The notes under the pieces were generated by a model that was not told the DNA's origin, searched no databases, and saw nothing but the letters and a program-made list of their open reading frames with translations. A program made the position numbers and the translations under genes. 45,817 nt of DNA, from assembly GCA_028284745.1 (NCBI GenBank), contig JANQRC010000015.1:40113-85929 (forward strand), in the 5' to 3' direction. Of the stretch, positions 41,479 to 45,817 are shown piece after piece (position 1 is the first letter of the stretch; each line of letters opens with the position of its first letter). Source of the DNA: Flavobacteriaceae bacterium. Lineage in GTDB: Bacteria; Bacteroidota; Bacteroidia; Flavobacteriales; Flavobacteriaceae.

Positions 41479-44400
41479 TTAAACCGTTATTAGGTTGCCG
41501 GACGTTTCGAGAGTAGCTTCATCCGTTAATCCTGTAATATCATTGAGCGTCGCTATATGAACGAAATTATCTGCGCCGCCATCTGTATCAACACTAACGA
41601 TTGAGTTATTACCGCTATCTGTGATTTGTATGAAGTCTGTAATCGCATCCGTGACAGGATCATAGCTGCTGATTACATCAGACAGATCAAGCATATCGCC
41701 TTCCGATAAACTAAAATCATCAATCGTGTCGATATATCCTATTGTGTCTATTGCACCATAAATGAAGGTGTCAGCACCATTTTCACCATACAGTGTATCA
41801 TTCCCTGCGCCGCCATAGATGAGATCATCACCAGAACCAGCATAAAGCTGATTACCGCCGTCACTACCCGTAATATTGTCATCATAATCAGAGCCGGTGA
41901 TGTTTTCGATGGAGATCAAATTATCACCTTCAGCATCACCGCCAGTATGAACATTAGTCTTGAGGTTCAACGTAACGCCTGCATCGGAGCGGCCATAATT
42001 AGCGTAGTCACTTCCCGCACCACCATAAATCGTATCGGCGCCGCCCATACCTTCAAGTTGGTCGTTTCCGGCCAAGCCCCAAATATAGTTATTGGCCTCA
42101 CTGCCATAGATAAAGTCTCTATCCGATGCAATGTCAGTCCCAATCACATTTTCAACATGGACATAGGTATCGTCGTTAGCATCACCGCCCCATCCAATAC
42201 CTGCACCTAGATTAAGCTTAACTCTGGTCGCCGAAGTGCTGTAATCCAAGAGGTCAATACCCGCACCACCATTATAGTGCTCATACATACCAGAGGTCGT
42301 AAATGTTTCATCCGCATCTGTTGTGCCAACAAACAAAGTCGCCGTTGTCGTGTCACTTGCACCGTTGCTGTCTTCGAGTGTGTAGATGAAGCTATCCGTA
42401 CCTGAAAAACCTGCATCCGGCGTATAAGTAAAGTCTCCATTGGCTAAAATCGTTACTGATCCATTTGTTGTAACAATGGTTTCCGCAACAGCGTTTAGAG
42501 CATCATTATCAACATCAAAATCTAACCCATGAAAATTATCTTCAAAGAGGTTTCCGACTATGTTGGTATCTATTCCACCTTCAAACTCGTCAATTACAGC
42601 TTGTGGGGCAACATTGATCGTACCCGGGTCACGCTCATAAAGAACAACATTTCTGTAGAAGCTATTTCCGTTTTGTGGCTGTGCGTCATGGTCATTGATG
42701 AATGTTAAGAAATCAATAGCACCTGTTTGATGTGCGCCGACATTAATTGAGAAAAATTGCCAGTCCCCTGCTCCGGTATATTCGTAGTCATCAATAAAAG
42801 AACTTGGTGAATCCGTTCCGTGGATCTGGAATGGTGCTGGGCCGGTAGCATAGTTATCGTCGGTGTCTAAGCCAAAGCCTTGTATTTCACCATCAATCGT
42901 GGATTTATATTCAAAGGTAATATAGGTGTCGCTTGTGACATCATATTGCATCGGGACAACTATTTTCTTCCATGCATTTCCATCAAGAGCCGCGCCCGTT
43001 GCACTGTAGATGAGTGAGGCTACGCCACCCGCATCCTGATTACCGCTGTAAGAATTAAAGCCAGTGCTGGCTATATTGATCGCCTCAGGGCTTTCAGGCA
43101 CCGAAACTACCGTCAAAAGATGTTCTACAGTGGGCTCCTGTAAAGGATTAATACTTTGATTGTCAGCTGCATATTGAGCAAAAATAGGCGAGTCGGTGAT
43201 TAAGACATCGTACAAAGCATTATCAAATGCGATTGTTCCTTCCTCTATCCCTGCATCTAAAACAATTTGTTTTGCGGCATTCAAGGTGGCCTCATCTACA
43301 TCTTCTACAGAAAAAATACCATAAGGAAATGAGCGATCTGTATATGTTTCAGTTGTTTCTCCCGAACCATAAACGAATAGAGATTCTTCTTGCTCAATAC
43401 GCCATGATTCTGCAAATGTCGTGTGGAGTTGGTTATCTGTGACTTGAATACCGAGATTACTCCCATCACTCAAAGCAATATCATCAGAATGGTCTCCATT
43501 TGCGTTACCAAGAAGACCCTCTACATTACCCTCATTGCCTTCAGACAAGACAGGTAATACATCGAAAAAATTTGCGCGCGAAGAAATTACAACACCATTG
43601 CTAAACTCATTAATTAAAGTAAGTTTACCTGATTGCAAAAATGCTGTTCCATTTCCAATAGCTACCGCTTGTCCATCAACAAGAGAGAAAGTATCTCCAT
43701 TAATATACAATGTGCTAATAACACCGTCATAAACACTTACCGAATGATCAGATATCTCAAAAGCAACTGCGGAGTTTATTGATGCATATTGAGAGTTACC
43801 GTAAGGCTTTTGACGAACTTGTAAGTTCATATATTCGCTTTTTACAAGCTGAAATTCACCAACTCCTTGGAAGTCATAGTTGAGACCATCAAAAGTACGA
43901 AGATGGGGATCTCCTTCACTCCTGCCCATTATCTGATCAAAACCACTATCTACCCAGTCCTCAGAAGCTTCAAGAAGAGAATCTGAAGTCCCATTAATTA
44001 AATCCGATACCCCAAGAACCCGTGCAGGTAAGCTTGAACCAACATTGCCTACTCCATACACTACTCCACCAGCAACTCCTAAACCGGTGCCAACCAAAAC
44101 CTTTCCCAAACCGATTACAACATCACCAGCTCTATTAACACTTTGAACTAAGATATCTGCTAAAATTCCAACTTCTTCCTCAACCACTCGCTCTACTTCG
44201 GGAGTACCTATGGTTCCGCCGTAACCATAATGATCGTATACTTCCAAACCATTTATTGAATCAACTTCATACAACCTTGCCAAGTCATCATAAGAGTAGT
44301 TTGTTTCATTGCCCGAAGAATTTACAGCTTTTACTAATCCGTTTTCTCCGTAATCAAATGACGCAGTTCCATTATTACTTAAATTAGATATTAGCTCATT

Positions 44401-45817
44401 TTCAGAATTATAATCGAATTCATATTTACTTCCCAATTCATTAGTAATGTCCAAGATAGAGCCATCTAAATTATATTGGACATCCAAAGTCTTCGAGTTG
44501 GTATTGATTAATTTTATTAATTTTCCATCAGTATCATATTGAGCAGTGCTTTCTAGCGTTGTGTCTGAAGATACAATAGATAGAAGAGTTCCAGAACTAT
44601 CAAAAGTGACAATTTGCCCATCATCCAATGTCAGTTGATAACCATTTTCCGTTAATTCAAGTTCTCCATCAATTTGAGATGAATAAAATTTTCCATCTGT
44701 TTTTTGTTCAAATACTGGATTTATAATAGGAGATTCTATGCTTTCACCAAGAATACTAACTGCTTTATTAGTCGTAGAAGAAATTATATAATATGCTGAG
44801 TCTTCTATGTTGAGTGATAGCAAACTTTCAAAGTCAGTAGTTCCTCTAAGGAATATTATTCCGTTATCATGGATTTCTAACTTGGTATCACCAATGAAAG
44901 ACCATCCTTTGCCCATAGAACCATCTAGTTGACGTTGAGTAATTGACCCAAAATCGCTAGCTTCCTGAAGCTCTAGCATTAGTGCGGTTTCAGCACTATC
45001 TGTTTCATAACCCAGAAGAGAGAGATATTGTGTATTTGCCGCTAAAGAACCAGTCAAATCAGCCACAGTATTTCCACTTAAACTCTGTAAATTAGATATA
45101 ATCTTATCTAATGCGCTATCAGGAACAAAATCAAATTTATGCTCTGAAAAAAAAGTTTCCCAATCGACGCTAGATGAAGGGTCAACAACCTTAAATTCTA
45201 TTTTTGGGTCACTCGCATACCATGGTGACGCATTTTTGACAGAGAAAGTAGCTTTGGCATGCTCTCCAATTTCCCAGATTCCATCTTCGTTATTGTCTTT
45301 AATTACTAAAAATTGACTCTGAGAATATTCACCACCTTCTGATGTCTGAATCAATGCGCCTTCTGATTTAATCTCTATCAAAAAAGAACCGCTTATATCG
45401 TACATAGAATCATTCGTAAGTGTTATCTCACCCAAACCTGTCTCCCCTATACTAGTAAAACTAGGTAAACTTATTTGAGACGACATATCAGTGGGGACAC
45501 TTGAAACAAACTTTTGATCGGACAGCGAATAAACACCATCTGTGAAAGCTATCTTCTCTACGTTAAATAATTCATCTATGCCTTCCTGACCTGTTAAATC
45601 TTCAATAGTATAAGAGTGAGTGTTTTCCGTAATTGAATATTGAGAAAAATCGCCATTATATAATGCGATGTCATCACCCAAGCGACCATAAATCGTGTCA
45701 TCCCCAGTTCCGCCCTCAATGACATCATGATAATTATCGCCATGAATCGTATCGTTGCCGTCCCCGCCATAAAGAAAGTTCTCGGTCGTGCTGGAAATCA
45801 CCCCGCTCAGGCTTGAC
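41479..45817 (-). CDS. Giant RTX protein, C-terminal part: RHS/YD, VWD, jelly-roll-like, cadherin-like, RTX and T1SS target domains; cut by window edge
   Basis: An open frame of at least 1,445 codons runs off the window; the GTG at 45801 is not a start, because the frame stays open upstream. Numbering from that GTG: Ca2+-binding nonapeptides 'YGGDGNDTIHG', 'GGTGDDTIYG' (about 11-45); RHS/YD-type repeats (about 280-545); a Gly-rich hydrophobic segment (about 555-600); VWD domain starting 'GDPHLRTFDGLNYDFQG' (630); a carbohydrate-binding-like jelly roll (about 905-1055); a cadherin/VCBS-like module (about 1062-1155); RTX repeats with 'GGAGNDTLYGENGADTF' (about 1175-1345); and a T1SS target tail 'IDDFSLSEGDMLDLSDV' to the end. 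Ca2+-dependent folding after type I export is expected. An adhesin or toxin-like surface protein is likely. No ABC exporter is in the window. Confidence 0.88.
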   Translation of the reverse strand, partial: SSLSGVISSTTENFLYGGDGNDTIHGDNYHDVIEGGTGDDTIYGRLGDDIALYNGDFSQYSITENTHSYTIEDLTGQEGIDELFNVEKIAFTDGVYSLSDQKFVSSVPTDMSSQISLPSFTSIGETGLGEITLTNDSMYDISGSFLIEIKSEGALIQTSEGGEYSQSQFLVIKDNNEDGIWEIGEHAKATFSVKNASPWYASDPKIEFKVVDPSSSVDWETFFSEHKFDFVPDSALDKIISNLQSLSGNTVADLTGSLAANTQYLSLLGYETDSAETALMLELQEASDFGSITQRQLDGSMGKGWSFIGDTKLEIHDNGIIFLRGTTDFESLLSLNIEDSAYYIISSTTNKAVSILGESIESPIINPVFEQKTDGKFYSSQIDGELELTENGYQLTLDDGQIVTFDSSGTLLSIVSSDTTLESTAQYDTDGKLIKLINTNSKTLDVQYNLDGSILDITNELGSKYEFDYNSENELISNLSNNGTASFDYGENGLVKAVNSSGNETNYSYDDLARLYEVDSINGLEVYDHYGYGGTIGTPEVERVVEEEVGILADILVQSVNRAGDVVIGLGKVLVGTGLGVAGGVVYGVGNVGSSLPARVLGVSDLINGTSDSLLEASEDWVDSGFDQIMGRSEGDPHLRTFDGLNYDFQGVGEFQLVKSEYMNLQVRQKPYGNSQYASINSAVAFEISDHSVSVYDGVISTLYINGDTFSLVDGQAVAIGNGTAFLQSGKLTLINEFSNGVVISSRANFFDVLPVLSEGNEGNVEGLLGNANGDHSDDIALSDGSNLGIQVTDNQLHTTFAESWRIEQEESLFVYGSGETTETYTDRSFPYGIFSVEDVDEATLNAAKQIVLDAGIEEGTIAFDNALYDVLITDSPIFAQYAADNQSINPLQEPTVEHLLTVVSVPESPEAINIASTGFNSYSGNQDAGGVASLIYSATGAALDGNAWKKIVVPMQYDVTSDTYITFEYKSTIDGEIQGFGLDTDDNYATGPAPFQIHGTDSPSSFIDDYEYTGAGDWQFFSINVGAHQTGAIDFLTFINDHDAQPQNGNSFYRNVVLYERDPGTINVAPQAVIDEFEGGIDTNIVGNLFEDNFHGLDFDVDNDALNAVAETIVTTNGSVTILANGDFTYTPDAGFSGTDSFIYTLEDSNGASDTTTATLFVGTTDADETFTTSGMYEHYNGGAGIDLLDYSTSATRVKLNLGAGIGWGGDANDDTYVHVENVIGTDIASDRDFIYGSEANNYIWGLAGNDQLEGMGGADTIYGGAGSDYANYGRSDAGVTLNLKTNVHTGGDAEGDNLISIENITGSDYDDNITGSDGGNQLYAGSGDDLIYGGAGNDTLYGENGADTFIYGAIDTIGYIDTIDDFSLSEGDMLDLSDVISSYDPVTDAITDFIQITDSGNNSIVSVDTDGGADNFVHIATLNDITGLTDEATLETSGNLITV

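Noticed and set aside
45799-45801. GTG start of the RTX protein
   Set aside because: The frame remains open upstream to the window edge, so the true start is outside.
1-45817. CRISPR arrays, insertion sequences, rRNA, integrase
   Set aside because: Looked for regularly spaced repeats, transposase or tyrosine-recombinase motifs and rRNA; none seen.

Overview
The left part of the window (about 1-17,236) is an ordinary flavobacterial chromosome segment, most likely Flavobacteriaceae. The gene order, the lack of Shine-Dalgarno sequences, several TAnnTTTG -7 boxes and a secreted metallopeptidase with a type IX secretion (T9SS) sorting tail all point that way. A long leftward run carries housekeeping genes: prs-rplY(ctc)-pth, ribF-HTTM-serS, a TPR protein, a GNAT acetyltransferase, a DUF4286 protein, rsmA/ksgA, mgtE, a D-2-hydroxyacid dehydrogenase, a membrane-tethered LuxR-type regulator with a DUF4199 protein, a DUF1801 protein and the start of a VOC protein. 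The only rightward gene in this part is the T9SS metallopeptidase.

The conserved part ends at a tRNA-Leu(CAA) gene (17,115-17,196). It is preceded by a 5'-half copy of a similar tRNA-Leu and followed by a strong terminator. From there to the window edge the DNA is accessory and AT-richer by eye.

The first accessory block (17,261-23,257) is a type III restriction-modification operon with two uncommon features: an XRE/Cro-type HTH gene overlapping the start of mod, and a separate putative PD-(D/E)XK nuclease gene between mod and res. The next block (23,278-28,225) holds small mobile-element genes separated by hairpin-rich spacers: an ArdB/KlcA antirestriction protein, SSB, a DUF6876 protein and a short RadC/JAMM protein. 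The conjugation block (28,173-32,826) has a MobF relaxase-helicase facing away from a VirD4/TraG-like coupling ATPase, with a nested inverted repeat between them that is a candidate oriT. No mating-pair-formation genes, integrase or replication initiator were recognised in the window.

The fourth block (32,846-38,007) holds a membrane-anchored SNase, a regulator/recombinase-like protein, and a rightward operon of four proteins, three of them membrane-associated, that I cannot assign. It includes a 636-residue protein with coiled coils, four membrane helices and an internal lipobox followed by a von Willebrand A-like half. Downstream lies a candidate small RNA gene (about 38,106-38,212), then several unassigned small genes. 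The window closes with the C-terminal 1,440+ residues of a giant type I-secreted RTX protein that also contains RHS/YD, VWD, jelly-roll-like and cadherin-like parts.

The accessory half mixes bacteroidete-like start contexts (no SD, ...AATCATG) with genes that have strong AAGGAG-type SDs, and it ends in a gene type typical of proteobacteria. It is therefore a mosaic acquired element or, less attractively, an assembly join. Sequence alone does not decide between these.
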